Origin: Vicia villosa
Lineage: Eukaryota; Streptophyta; Magnoliopsida; Fabales; Fabaceae
Reading direction: 5' to 3'
DNA length: 64,000 bases
Assembly: GCF_029867415.1 (NCBI RefSeq)
Contig: NC_081186.1
Location: 104,196,753 to 104,260,752, forward strand
The position numbers and the translations under genes are program-made. The notes below the pieces were generated by a model. That model was not told the DNA's origin and did not search any database. It saw nothing but the letters and a program-made list of their open reading frames with translations. This document shows, in pieces, positions 47,445 to 59,079 of the stretch. Numbering within the stretch: the first letter of the stretch is position 1; every line of letters starts with the position of its first letter.

Positions 47445-49735
47445 TCAACTTTCTCTTTATTCCCGAACACATGTGTGTATAAATCTCTATTGCCCCTCAA
47501 CTCTTTGATCATAGTATGTCGGACAATATGGTAATCCTCTTCCCCTTTATTAAGAAAACTAGAAACAACTCAAAAACCACTATTACCGTCATCCCCGACA
47601 TTGACGATTTGTTCAACGTACTTGTGCATAAGTACTGACATGTGATCGATGAATGGTAGTTTGGGTGGAGTAGGTGTTGGAGGTGGTTTGCTAATATAGG
47701 CACCTTTGAAAGCACTTTTATGAGATTTCTGAGTAGGTGAACCGGGAAATTTTTTTGTCAACGTGTTCAAAATATGAAGGACTCCTCGTAGTTGAACTTT
47801 CGCCCAGTGCCGATTTCACCTTCTTAGGTGCCCCTTTAGTTTTTACCAGTTGAGATGGTGGTTTCAAGTTTGTGGTCTACAGGAACCCAATCTTCCTCAA
47901 TTACTCTTTGATGTGGAGTTTGGTGGCGTCATCAGCATTCAAAAATATTTCTTGCATCGCTTCCCATTCAGTCAAGATGGAAATACTTGATTTATCGTCT
48001 TTTATTTTATTGTCATCTTCAAAATTGAGTCTCTTCCAATGACTAGAGACCACGTCCATATGTATCGGGCAATCAACTTTCATCTTCTTAGATATGACAC
48101 AAGCACAAGGGAGACCATATGTTTTCACAATTGTACAACCACACTTTGAGTTGTCGAAACCGACATTATAAGCTCGTTTGGCTTTGTGAAATTATAATTC
48201 AGAGCTGCCAGAGAGATATTACAGACCAACTGATAATATAGGGTGTTGTCTTTGAACCTTTGTTCCAACACCGTGATACTAAGACAAAATGTTGTCAGTA
48301 TCTCATTAAATTGGTCTAACATCATCTGATTCACAAAATCCCAACCCGTAATCAAATCACCCTTGCTATTTCCTGGCCAATTCTACAGACAAGCATGATC
48401 AGACTACACTTGATTTGTTGTTGTATATCCAGGACGCATAACCTCATTGGTCCAGGACGCACAAACAATCTTTTCCTTTATCTAATCAAGTATTGTGCTT
48501 TCAACATATTTCAATAGATCGAGATATTTCACGCAAACATTCATGAATTATAAAACAACATCAACGTATAGCTCTTTTGTAGATGCATTTATTATAACAT
48601 TCCATGCATCCATAATTTTCTCCACAATGACGCCTGCCTTGACCTGTTTTCCATCTTCACCTACAATCTGTTTTGTTCTCACCGTAGGTTTAACCCGACT
48701 TCTCACATTTTTAGTAACATGGTACCTACAAAGAAAGGCTTAAGAAGTATGAAATATAGTTGCATCCGAATTTTTTAATGTTGTATCTCGGTTGGTAACA
48801 ATGACTTTTGACGTATCTTCTTAATCTTTCAACATTGACCTACAAACCTCTAAAGCCCATGCAAAATTATTCTCTTTTTTGCACTCTAGAAATGCAAAAC
48901 CAGCAGAATATGTCTTCTCAATCGATGTAACACCAATAATTTCCAAAAATAGAAGCCTGTACTTGTTGGTCTTATACATTGAATCAATTATGAGCACAGT
49001 GGGAAACGTATTGAACAATTTAATGGATTCTGGATGAGTCCAATAAATATCTCTTATTATAACCCCATCATCACCCCTTTGGTGCCTACAAACATAATTG
49101 TTTTCATCTAGAAGTTTCTAGAGGTGTTGTATCTCGGTTCGATCCCCCTAATCGCTAATTTGGATTGATAGCGTCTATTGTAAACTTGCTTGATAATTGA
49201 TGTATTCCCGTGTCTTTTGCGCTTCAAGGTTGCAAGTATGTTTTTGGGCGGTACCAAGTTCAAAGTTAGGTTATAAACACATGTCTTTTCATATGGAAGG
49301 AGCCGACATGCAATTGGATGATTGGCTAACTTTTGACTTAAATCATGAATGTGTAAACTACATATCACTCTAAATCTCCATTTCTTATTTGCTAAAAGAT
49401 AAACACACGACCTAAATGGACATTCACATTTTCTTGAACCGGTGTCTTCGTGTTTCAATTTTTGGATTCGACGGATATATAATCGGTGTCGTACCATTAT
49501 CGGACCATCCAATCACAACACCAAATCCTAGTTTCGTAGCCTCTATACGAATTCAATGCAACATGTCTTCCCGTAATTCAAACTCTTCTCCATTTTCAAA
49601 ATACTCACGAATATCTACCACCTTAGTTACGATAGGAAATACAAGAGGTGAAATAAATTGAGACACATTAGGTTTGAGAATGTTATTGGGATGCACCATA
49701 CCTAATGTTATAAAAATCATAAAACTTATTAACAC
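46965..49735 (-). pseudogene. MULE transposase with C-terminal OTU-like protease domain, decayed
   Basis: Read on the minus strand. From 49735: an N-terminal stretch (EATKLGFGVVIGWSDNG), then a FAR1-like zinc-binding part (RKCECPFR ... WRFRVICSLHIHDL, 49435-49330). The transposase core follows: FPTVLIIDSMYKTNKYRLLF and VCRSMLKD at 49018-48821. After a strongly decayed interval come LDQFNEILTTF and ITVLEQRFKDNTLYYQLV (48320-48225), then the SWIM-like KTYGLPCACVISKK (48128-48085). A linker leads to an OTU-like domain: VEQIVNVGDDGNSGF (47614-47573), VRHTMIKEL and SETFFPLRTAPTPNPNDRI, with the likely catalytic His in PRHFVQVYL. The usual catalytic Cys of DGNC is Ser here, and the next codon is a stop. 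A (TA)n expansion sits inside the domain. Such MULE/OTU fusions are known in plants; this copy is dead. Confidence 0.85.
47397..47442. repeat. (TA)n microsatellite inside the OTU-like coding relic
   Basis: About 46 bp of at dinucleotides. On the minus strand it reads as a Tyr-Ile repeat in an open frame (47512-47105) between NKEKVEDI and NAFVPCVNG. Confidence 0.95.
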
Positions 49736-49739
49736 TTAC

Positions 49740-50400
49740 ATAGAACATGGTAGAAGCTGCTGTCAAATAAACACAAACAGAAACCAAAATTGCATTTTCG
49801 GTTATGTTCAACTACCAACCGAAAGTATACATTCGGTTTTTGCGAAACCTTTTTCCACAATAATAAACTGATTAATGTAAGGAATGAGGATTGCAACGAA
49901 TAAAATTTACCTTAAATTCCACTTCCTTTAGCTCCTTTTGATATGATGAACCACAAAAATGAAGATTTAGAATGGAAAAATGGATTGAGAAAGGAAGGGT
50001 TTTTGAGAGGTTTTATGGAAAGAAGAAGAAATGGTTTGATCAAAGTTGACCATGCTGATTACTGTTTTAAGCATTATGAATTTTCCATAATACCGAAAGT
50101 ATACTTCCGGTTATATATGAAATGATAAGGTGACATAAAAAATCAATCTTCCCGCTCTAAATACGGGAAACATGTTACCGGTACAAAATCAGAGGTATAT
50201 CTCCTATTTTATTTTTATATTTTGAAGGGTGAAACCACATTTGACCTGTTTTTGTAAAATATATGGTGCGAACCGAAAATACATTTCCGATTTTCGAGGA
50301 GCAATTTCGGAATTGTAAAGGGTCTTTTTTTTGGACATGGGGTAGAATAAGAAATTCCCTTGTTTTATTTGGAAATTTAATTTGAAGCCCATTTTGTTTT
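49740..50400. other. Right flank of the MULE relic
   Basis: Non-coding. It has several accgaaagtata / tatacttccggt-like palindromic motifs (49835, 50095, 50275) that probably belong to the terminal region of the MULE. The exact terminus was not found. Confidence 0.45.
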
Positions 50401-50789
50401 TTTATTAAGGTTCAAGGTTAAAATTGACCAAGAAAAGGGAACTAATTGCACAGGGGACCAATCACAAAAGAACAACCGACTCCCACTTAAATTCTCTCAC
50501 CAAAATTTTGGGGGCCCATTTATTTTTTTAATTATTAAAACAATTCATTTTTACACCTATTTTTTTAAATATGGGTATTAAATAAATTCTTTCAAAAACA
50601 TTTTACATCTAGTTTTTAAATATAGGTGTAAATGATGTTTTTTTTCAAAACTTCCAATTTTTTTTTAAATTTCTGTATAAATTTTTATTTTTTTGTCTAT
50701 TTTTTATTTAAAACAGGCCCCCAAGTTGAGTTAGCCGACCCTACTAATACCCATCTTCCCTCTCACAAGAATCTCACTTGCCATCAATG

Positions 50790-51600
50790 AAAACAAAAAT
50801 TGTTGAGATTGTTTGAAAATATACATGTTGATATTCTTTATGGTGGAGTATGATTGTCAGTGACGACAATGAAAGCTTACATATTATTTTTCAATCAAGG
50901 TGGAGATTATTAGGTTTGGTTGAAAATATATATGTTGAAGAAGTCTCACATCGCTTAGTTTTGTGAAGGAAGAGGGAGTCCAAGGCTATATAAAGGATTT
51001 AAGTTCTTCGTTACAAGATGCACCAGTCAAAAGCACTTTAAACTTGTATTTGACTTTGTTTGTTCTCTTATGCTCTTGTATTAGAGTGTTGCGAGATGTA
51101 GTTAAATATTTATTTTGAAGGGTGTGGGTGTACTGGGGGCCTGAGATATATGAGCGTATATTATGTGTTGTAATAATTTTTACATAGTGTTATTCTCTAG
51201 TTGTCTATTGGCAACAGTCATAGTTTTCTTCTCCGGTTTTGGAGTTTCCACGTTAATCTCTTGTGTTGTTATTTTGTTCCTCTTTTTCTCTATGTTTGTT
51301 ATTTTCCCCAACAATTGGTATCAGAACTTCTGGTTCGATCCAGGGATAAGAGTTCTGAGTATGCTCTGTGGTTGCAGCTTTGTCTGATCTTCCACATCAG
51401 AAAAGAATGGTGGTATTATGAAAGAGTTGTTGAGCTGCAGTCACAAGTTCCGCTGTGTAGTTTGGATTAGAGAAAATTGATGGAAGAATTGTTTTTGACT
51501 TGTGGAAAGTTCAAGTCAAATATGTGTTGCTACAATCAAGATTACACAAGGTGCAAGATTATGTCGGTGGTTGAAGAGCTTCCTACCAACAAGGAAGTTA
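50790..51600 (+). mobile_element. Ty1-copia LTR with polypurine tract upstream and primer site plus gag start downstream
   Basis: A polypurine-like aaggtggagatta lies at 50898-50910. A likely LTR runs from TGTTGAAGAAGTCTCACATCG (50933) to CCCCAACA (51313), with tatataaagg in its middle. It is followed by ATTGGTATCAGA, the copia primer site. Downstream (51460-51550), EKIDGRIVFDLWKVQVKYV and LLQSRLHKVQD are the start of a Tnt1-like Gag, followed by a stop. Internal sequence therefore lies on both sides of one LTR. Confidence 0.7.
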
Positions 51601-52600
51601 CACCATAAATTTTCAACCTGATTTTCGGCATGTGAAAATTCTTGGAGTGGTTTACTTTCAAGAGTAGAAACACTCCCTAACGTAGTAGAGGATTTGGAGC
51701 CACCACCAGTCGAACGACTCCTAGCACTCATCATCATCCTCAGATGCTCAAGAGGCTTGTTCTACTTCAGTTCTAAGAGTAGCTGAGGAGACTTGACACC
51801 AACAATTAAAGCAGCAGTCGAAGGAGTGGTAATGATGCCAAACATAGTCTATTTTGGCAAAGGAACAGTGGTTGGCGTTGGAATGGAAGTATTAGAAACA
51901 GGGATGCTGGTAGTAGTTTCTTGAGGGAGTGTCGACACAAGAGCATCATCAGAACCTTTCAAAACATTATTAACAAGCTATAGTGTAGCTAGTTGTTCAC
52001 AAGGAATTTGGTAGCTTGAGTTGACAAGCTCAGGGCCATCAGGTCCATCAGCACCAAGTCCATCAGCAGAATTTAGGTTTTTATGAACTTGGGAGGTGAC
52101 CACATTATGCAGTAGGGCGTCTTCATCTACAAATTCGTTTGTGTTGAGGCTGGTAGGAGTTACTCAGGCATTCCCTCATCAGAATTTGAACTTGCAGTAG
52201 ACAATCTCTCACGCGCAACTCAAACACGGCAGCATTAAGCTTTGATGCACAAGTGATTGTTAGCTCTAAATCCATCTCTGGAGTCTAGGAACAAACATAA
52301 TTCTATCCCTAATCAAAATCTGTGAGGTATATCTCTACAGCAACACAAATCCCAGACATAAATGCAAAAAAATTAGGGAAGATAACAATATCGATTTGCA
52401 AAGCAGATTTTATACAACGCCATGAACGATAAATATACATAAGATTCGAGTAAATATACATATAAAACCCAATACAAAGGAAATACACAAAGAGGAAGAG
52501 AGGAAAACCAAACATCTCGCGGGTTGTCATCTCTAATTGATGAAAAATCCACCTCCGATCATCCAAATGTACTACCCAGTGTTGTTTTCTAAGCTAATCC
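51500..52600 (-). other. Unassigned decayed coding-like region
   Basis: The minus-strand frame 51737-51516 (ARSRSTGGGSKSSTTLGSVS) can be continued upstream in other frames through PQETTTSIPVSNTSIPTPTT, giving a Ser/Thr/Pro-rich pattern. It may be a retroelement-derived relic; I do not recognise it. 52309-52566 shows no recognisable content. Confidence 0.3.
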
Positions 52601-52699
52601 TAACCTAAGAACGAAGTTGATGGAGTTGGCACACAAAAACTTCCCCAAAACCGTAACCTAGAAATGTGCAAAATGAGAAATATAAACATAAAAGCTATG

Positions 52700-52885
52700 C
52701 AGGCTCGCTTAGTGAGCTAATCACGCTAAGCGAGCTACACTTATTATACAAAATATCCGGCACAGTAAAGGAGATCTCGCTTAGCGAGCTAACCGCTCTA
52801 AGCGAGCTTAGAAAATCTTCTATTCTCTGTTTCTGAAGCTCTAAGCGCGCTATAACTTGACTTAGCGAGCTTCTGTAGAATTTTC
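52700..52885. repeat. Repeated palindrome ctcgcttagcgag
   Basis: The 13-bp palindrome and variants (ctcgcttagtgag, cacgctaagcgagct, ctcgcttagcgagct, gctctaagcgagctt, ctctaagcgcgct, gacttagcgagct) occur at least six times within 190 bp. Several face each other so that the region can fold into hairpins. Confidence 0.75.
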
Positions 52886-52925
52886 TCCTTATTGCTTCAA
52901 AACTGCAGAGACTAAAGTCTCCACA

Positions 52926-53400
52926 ATGGATGGCAAAGTTCTTTCTCAAGATAATTTAACACTAAAACTGCGTAGTACCATAATGGGTGGCAAAGCTCTT
53001 CCTCAAGAGAATTTAACACTAAAGTTGTATCCGGAAGCAATCAACGGTGGGGAATTCTTAGATTTTGGCTTAATTCAAGAAAAGGTGAAGAATGCAAACC
53101 ATAGGGTAAAGATCAAATCATTTGGATAGCTATAATTTGGAGTATTTGGCTTATGAGAAATGCAATAATTTTTTAGGGGGAATCTTTTTGCTATGATGTG
53201 GTTTGTTCCAATATCATCTTTCTTTCTTGGAGATGGTTGTACAATGGATACTATAAGTTTAGATCTATTTATTATGAATGGTATAAACTCCCCTTATCTT
53301 GTTCAAACACTTTATGGTGTTTTTGCAAGGGTTGCACCCCTAGTGCAAGCTTTATAATCAATTTCTTATTAAAAAAGAAATTTGAACATTGGTACCCAGT
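52926..53400 (+). pseudogene. LINE ORF2 C-terminal relic
   Basis: Plus strand. The frame 52926-53129 has a 17-residue unit twice in tandem: DGKVLSQDNLTLKL and GGKALPQENLTLKL. It continues EAINGGEFLDF and VKIKSFG. In the next frame, WIAIIWSIWLMRNAIIF, a stop, then FLSWRWLYNGYYKF and YEWYKLPLSC match the C-terminal region of plant LINE ORF2 (zinc-finger RVT end). It is 5'-truncated and broken. Confidence 0.7.
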
Positions 53401-54119
53401 GTAACACCCCAAATCTAGAATCATGATGTATATGCATTTATTTATGAATATTAGTGATTTATTGAGTTTATTCATGAAATAATTGTGATTTGCTGTTGTG
53501 ATTAGATTGTTTGAGGGATTATAAATTCTTAAGTTGGAATTATATGAAATAATTAAATAATAGTTTTATGTTGTTAATAATAATAATAATAAGAAAAATA
53601 AAATAATTGGAAGTGTAGAGGTTTAAGGGGCAATGAGGTAATTGCATGAGAATAAGTAAGGGCATAAGAGGGAAACATAAAAAGGGTCTAGTGTTACTAT
53701 ATATAAAAAAAGGAAAAATATGGAAAAGTGAGATCATCATGTTTTGTAGGTGAAATTGAGAAGAGGAGAAGAGTGCTAGGGCAAGAGATGTTTAAGAAGA
53801 ACATTTCATACCTGTATATGAGATATTATATGATGTGAAATCTTATGGGGGATAAAAATTAGGGTGTGACAGATGTCCTTATTTAAGTTTCTTCTATCCT
53901 GAGGGATGAAGATTGACATCTTGGCCTTTACCGAATAAGAGAGACTTAAATACATAAAGTGCACAATTTTGGAGCTTCCCTTAGATGTCACAATGAGGAT
54001 GCTATGATATGTAATGAATGCAATGCAAGACCCGAGGTATGTGAAGAATAACGCCATAGAAGACTGATGTTGGCGCGAATTGTATGACTTCCTTCGAACA
54101 TTGTACTCTGCTAGGGATA
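53401..54119. other. Retroelement-like DNA flanking the Ogre-type LTR
   Basis: It begins gtaacaccccaaatctag and has ttagggtgtgacag near 53860, a pairing that recalls LTR termini. It ends at the target duplication ggata (54115-54119). No coding frame is recognised. Confidence 0.4.
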
Positions 54120-57100
54120 TGTCATACCCCAAAATTTGCCCATACTATTTCTCCGATTCAAATTCAAATCAATACACAAAGTTCCAAGACACACTCTCCT
54201 TAGCAAGGCTCAGAAACTAGGGTTTGGTTTGTTCAAAGGAGAATCAATGAATCAATGGCTCCAAGGCATCCCATATGGCTCAATATGTCTCACATGACCT
54301 CTATGACAAGTATCAAGTCTCAGCTCAAATGATTGGTCACTCAATTGATCAGAAAGTCAACAGTCGACTAGGTTGACCTAAAAGTCAACTGTGGGCAAAG
54401 TAAAGTCAAAACTCCTGATTTTTGGTCAAGATCCTCATATTGAAGTATCATTCACCATTTGATCAAGAATTGATCATGGTTCATCAAGGAAATATCAGAA
54501 ATCAACAGTTTCAAAAGTTTCTAAATGAGGGTTTGTATAGGAGAAAGTCAACTGAAGTTTGACCAGCCATAACTCTCACATGGAACATCAGAAATTTCCC
54601 ACCCAAAGCTCATTTTGAATAAAATTGAATTCTCTACAACTTTGTCTCTCACATGCCAGGTCTAAAAATGCTTCATTTGAGAGATATGGATCAAAAGATT
54701 ACAGGTCCTTTTTGAAAGTCAACCGAAAGCAGTTTTTTGTCAAAGCCCATATCATCAAGATAAATTCTTCAAATGGAAAAAAGCTTCCAAAGTGGCTTGT
54801 AGAGGATATCTTTAGGTTTCCAAAAAGTCCTAGAATTCCTCCATATCTTAAAAATTGAGGGAGATATGCCTTGCCAAAGTTGATCGATTTTAAGAGAAAA
54901 AATGTGAACAAATGAACTTCAAAATGAATTTTTTTGCAAAGGGACCCAACTTCTTTTGGCCCAATCTTGTTCCTTATGATATCCAAGACATCCATTCCAA
55001 TTCCCACGATTTATTGAGTTATATTTGATTTTATATGAATTTTTCATTCATTTAAAAAGGATTTAATTCATGGAAATTAAAGGAAGATCAAAGATTTTGA
55101 TTAAGATATATATTCAATCATCCATTAAAACAAGATATCCGATTTAAAATTATGGAGATTGAAATTGATACAAAAAAGGTACAAATTAGTTGGTTTTAGA
55201 AAGATTGGAAAAATCAAATTTTGATCAATCTCCAAAATCACGATTCAAGAAGGATTGGATTGAATTTGTTAACCTAAACTCTCTAATTATAAGTATGGGA
55301 CAGTGGCAGACCAAAATGGGATTTTCTTTTTGGACAAGGATTGGCCGCATCAAACACCATAGGAGAGCTTCAAAAACCGAAAACTCAAGGGCCATGGCAG
55401 AAGGCGTTTGAGATCAATTCAGGCACTCTCATACATCCAAAACGATTCCTCGTGGCTTTCTGAGACTAATCGCATCACCTCCATTGATTGAAGCATCTGG
55501 AATCACCACAGAAAACTCACGGTTTGCGTTCATATTATTTCAATTCGATTCCGTTCATATACTCATCATAAATTACATATGAACACATATTTTGAATCGT
55601 GATGATGTTTAGAAGCTGTCTGTAACATTTAATTTGTGTTCAGTTGCGAATTATAGATTGTGCCATAGTTAGGGTTTCAGGTTCTGAGTTTGGGGAAACC
55701 TGATTGGAGGCAAAATCGCTTCAAACCGATGGTGCTATGTGATTCGGAGGTCAATGTATGATAGATTCATGTCATCGTATGGAATTTATTTGGTATGCAT
55801 AATGTAATTGCTCATCGCAGGGCTACAGCCACGGTTAGAAACCGTAGGTAAAAGCTTTTGTTTTCACGAGTGCTGAAGGACAGGGACGATACAAGGGGCG
55901 CGCAATCTTGATTCAAATTTTAATTCATTTGATTTTGTATATTTTGATTAGAGTTGGTGTTGCTAACAACATGTGATTCAGGCACGCTTGGTTAAAGGCA
56001 CGCACTGATGATAGGGAGGATGCAGGTTCGATCCTTGGCGCCCCCTTTCTATTTTGCTGATTTATTTGAGTGTTAAGGCTTTCAGACCCCACGCACTCTC
56101 ATTCGCGTGAGCCTACGGTATGCCAATCCCCACGACCATCGGATCATCCGCTATTTAGATCCAATGCACCTGGATTGGAGGTGTACCACACACCCTCACA
56201 TGGACTACCACACTGGATAAAAGCTGAGTGTTTCTAACTTTTCTTTTTTATTTATTTGTTATAATATAGTTTTCTTTTTATTATTTTATTTTATTCATTT
56301 AAAACTCTTTTAATACTCTATTTTAACATTTTGTTATAAATTTCCTTTTTTTCCTTCTCTTAAAAAACATAAATATTAAAATATTATTTATTTTTATTAT
56401 TGTTAAATTTCTATTTTAATAGTTTAAAATTAGTTTAATTTGTCTAATTTATTTGTTTAATTAATTGATAAAATGAATATTAGGATTAGGTAATTTAATC
56501 GAAACTCATTTTCACCGATTCAATTAATTGGGTTAAAAACCAACAATTAACTTATCCTTATTCTATTAATTATGGCTAACTTGTGCCCGAATCAGGGTTT
56601 ACGAGAATTAACCCTACACTGAAAATATTGTTCTTTCTGTGTCCTTTTCAGGGTTGCTTCTCAAATACACTCCGACTACGCGCCACGTCAAATACGAAGC
56701 TAAGTTCTAAGCTTTCTTATTTAAATATTCTTACCTTTATTTACCTTTATTTAATTAGGGTTTAATGCCCTTGTCACTGGAACTCCTCCTACACTTACTT
56801 CTCCTTTTATTTCTTCTGCCAATTCTCTAATGGTCAGGGTCAATGCTTAATGCTTATGGCAAACCGACTATCAACCTTCATCAATCGAAGCTAAGTCTCT
56901 TTTACCCTTTTTCTTTTCTTTTTATTTTATCCTTTATCTTGATCAGGGTTAACCATACCTACAATTGAACCGATAATGCATTCACATATATTTTGCCTTC
57001 TATTTTTTCCACCTTTTCAGGGTTTGCCAATTGCCAAAGCTACGTCGTTGGTAACCCTAAACCCTATTTTATTTTATGGCTTTTATTATTACTTGTGCCA

Positions 57101-58008
57101 AATCCTGTTGGGGATCCGCTGGTTTCACTTTCCCTCCCCTTTATTGCTTTATATACTGCGTGGTTAGTAATTTAGGGAGTGCAAATTTAAACTGGATTAG
57201 AGTCACTAATTACAAGATAAATAACTGAATTGAACCACATGATTGTTGCACACACGCACTCTTTTGGGGTAACCTCTCTGTTGCCTTGTTGCCTGTTGCC
57301 TGTTGCCTTTGTGTTTTTTTGCAGAATAAGCCATGTCCCTCGAATACGAGGATACCTCAGCCATGTTGCCTCGATAAATAAAAGTCATGCGACCCTAAAT
57401 GATGCTGCCTTCGATACACAAATATGACCTCGACCCTCGGAAGTTGCCTACGGAAAAGGCTGAGGTATCCTCTGGTTGCCTACGAATAAGGCTTATTCTG
57501 ATCCTTACCTTAGACTACCTGCCCTTCTATGGCATGGGACAGTCTTATGGCAAAGGATGTTTCGACGACCCTTTAACCTCCAAATGAAAGGCTTCCTGCC
57601 CTCTTATGGCAAGGATAGACCCTTTCCCCTGAAAGGCTAAAAGAGACCTATCATCTAAGTTTAAGGTAATTGCTTTTAATTGCCTTGCTCTGGCTAAAGT
57701 TTTTTTATATTCTTTCTCATAAACCTTCAAAAGGGCTACGCTCATTTACGAGCTAAAGTCCCTATTCTTTTTCTTCTACATTTCTGAAACAAAAAAGAGC
57801 AAAGCAATTAAGAGCCCATGGAAAACCATGGATGCAAAGGGTGCTTTTTAAACCTTCCCTTTGCATAATTACCCCCCGAACTCAAATCTTTTTAAAAGGT
57901 GTTTTCCGGTTTCTTTTAGCCTTTCCGATATTTGGATAAAATAAAAGTCGGTGGCGACTCTTGCTCAACCGCATATTTCGATTATAAAAGTCAGTTCACC
58001 GTATTACA
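54120..58008 (+). mobile_element. Solo LTR of Ogre type (3,889 bp), perfect 5-bp TSD
   Basis: The left end TGTCATACCCCAAAATTTGC is the typical start of legume Ogre LTRs. The right end runs ggtggcgactcttgctcaacc ... AGTTCACCGTATTACA. Perfect duplication of ggata flanks it (54115-54119 and 58009-58013). No Ogre coding region (gag, pol or extra ORF1) is present inside, so it is a solo LTR formed by LTR-LTR recombination. The giant size matches Ogre, a Ty3-gypsy lineage expanded in pea and vetch relatives. Open frames within it are not protein genes. The TSD lies in other retroelement-like DNA, so it is a nested insertion. Confidence 0.85.
55981..56042 (+). other. tRNA-like internal-promoter sequence within the Ogre-type LTR
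   Basis: The stretch gcttggttaaaggcacg followed 20-odd bp later by caggttcgatccttgg resembles pol III A- and B-box spacing (GTTCGATCC matches the B-box consensus). No full cloverleaf forms. It may be a tRNA-derived fragment in the LTR. Confidence 0.3.
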
Positions 58009-58140
58009 GGATAAAGAGACAACTCTCCTAGGGACATGCTTTGCGATTTTTGGTAATTGAATGGAAATGCATTCTTATCGAAGGCGTATGTTTTCTCATC
58101 TTCTTTAACTAAGTAATCTTACTTAGAACGGGTAAATAAA

Positions 58141-58488
58141 CTTCCCATTGTTTCGGGTCATGAACCGTAAAACTGGTCTTGGTTTCTTCTTATCAAGTAT
58201 TCCACTTGAAAGGTTATTTGAGATAAACCCCCCCTCTTTTCGAATTTCCAATCGCGAAAATGGTCTGAATTTCTTCTTATCAAGTATTCCACTTAAAAGG
58301 TTATTTGAAATAAACTTCCCCTTGTTTCGGATTTCCAATCGCGAAACTGGTCTCTGTTTCTTCTTATCAAGTATTCCACTTGAAATGTTATTTGAGATAA
58401 ACTTCCCCTTGTTTCGGATTTCCAATCGTGAAACTGGTCTCAATTTCTTCTTATCAAGTATTCCACTTGAAAGGTTTGCATCAAACAA
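58141..58488. repeat. 87-bp tandem repeat, four copies
   Basis: Units begin at 58141, 58228, 58315 and 58402. Each contains cttgtttcggatttccaat, gaaactggtct and cttatcaagtattccacttg with few differences. Because 87 is a multiple of 3, both strands carry a long open frame across it (58148-58570 + and 58488-58123 -) with a 29-residue period. I regard those frames as a consequence of the repeat. Confidence 0.9.
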
Positions 58489-58559
58489 GCTCCTGAGAAA
58501 AGGGTATTCACTTGCTGAGTTGGTAATTATGCGGGGATCCTTGGAAAGATGCGGGCTGG

Positions 58560-58988
58560 TTATCTTGTAGACCGATATCTCAGATAAAGAGAGAAATCCA
58601 CAAGGAACAGATTATTTGAGTTGTATTTCCGTGTCATCATTCTTATACTCTTGTAATTTTCCAAACATTAGGAAGAGCGCTTGAGTGAAAGTCAGAGGGG
58701 TCTCTTATTCAGAGGAAATCCTAAATAGAACTTCACATATAGTATTAGGAAAAGAAACATTGAATTAGGAGAGTTCAACTCAGACCAATTTGTACTTCTT
58801 ACTATTAAGAGTGGATTTTCTTTCCTTGGGTTAACGCCCTCCAGACGCAGGTGATTTTGCATCGATCTGAGTTACCAATTTCTGTGTTTTTTTATTTATT
58901 ATCTTTATTTTGCTAATTACGCGTTACACTTGTCATGCACATTATTACGAATTGTATGACATCTTGATATCTTGAGAACAAAATTTCA
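58560..58988 (+). mobile_element. 3' part of a copia LTR
   Basis: It ends in agaacaaaatttca at 58988, immediately followed by ATTGTCATTAGAGC, a degenerate initiator-Met primer site like that at 45923. The left limit is not visible. Confidence 0.5.
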
Positions 58989-59079
58989 ATTGTCATTAGA
59001 GCAAACACCCTATTTTAGTAGCGTGAGCTCTAGCATATCTATATATTTTGTCCAAACTTGACAATGCTAAAGAACAATG

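Noticed and set aside
54625..57745. Several open frames of 60-100 codons
   Set aside because: All lie inside the Ogre-type solo LTR, which is non-coding.
58141..58488. Could the 87-bp array be a CRISPR?
   Set aside because: Units are contiguous without spacers, and the DNA is a plant nuclear genome.
58148..58570. 140-codon plus-strand and 121-codon minus-strand frames
   Set aside because: Both are consequences of the stop-free 87-bp tandem repeat; no start context or homology.
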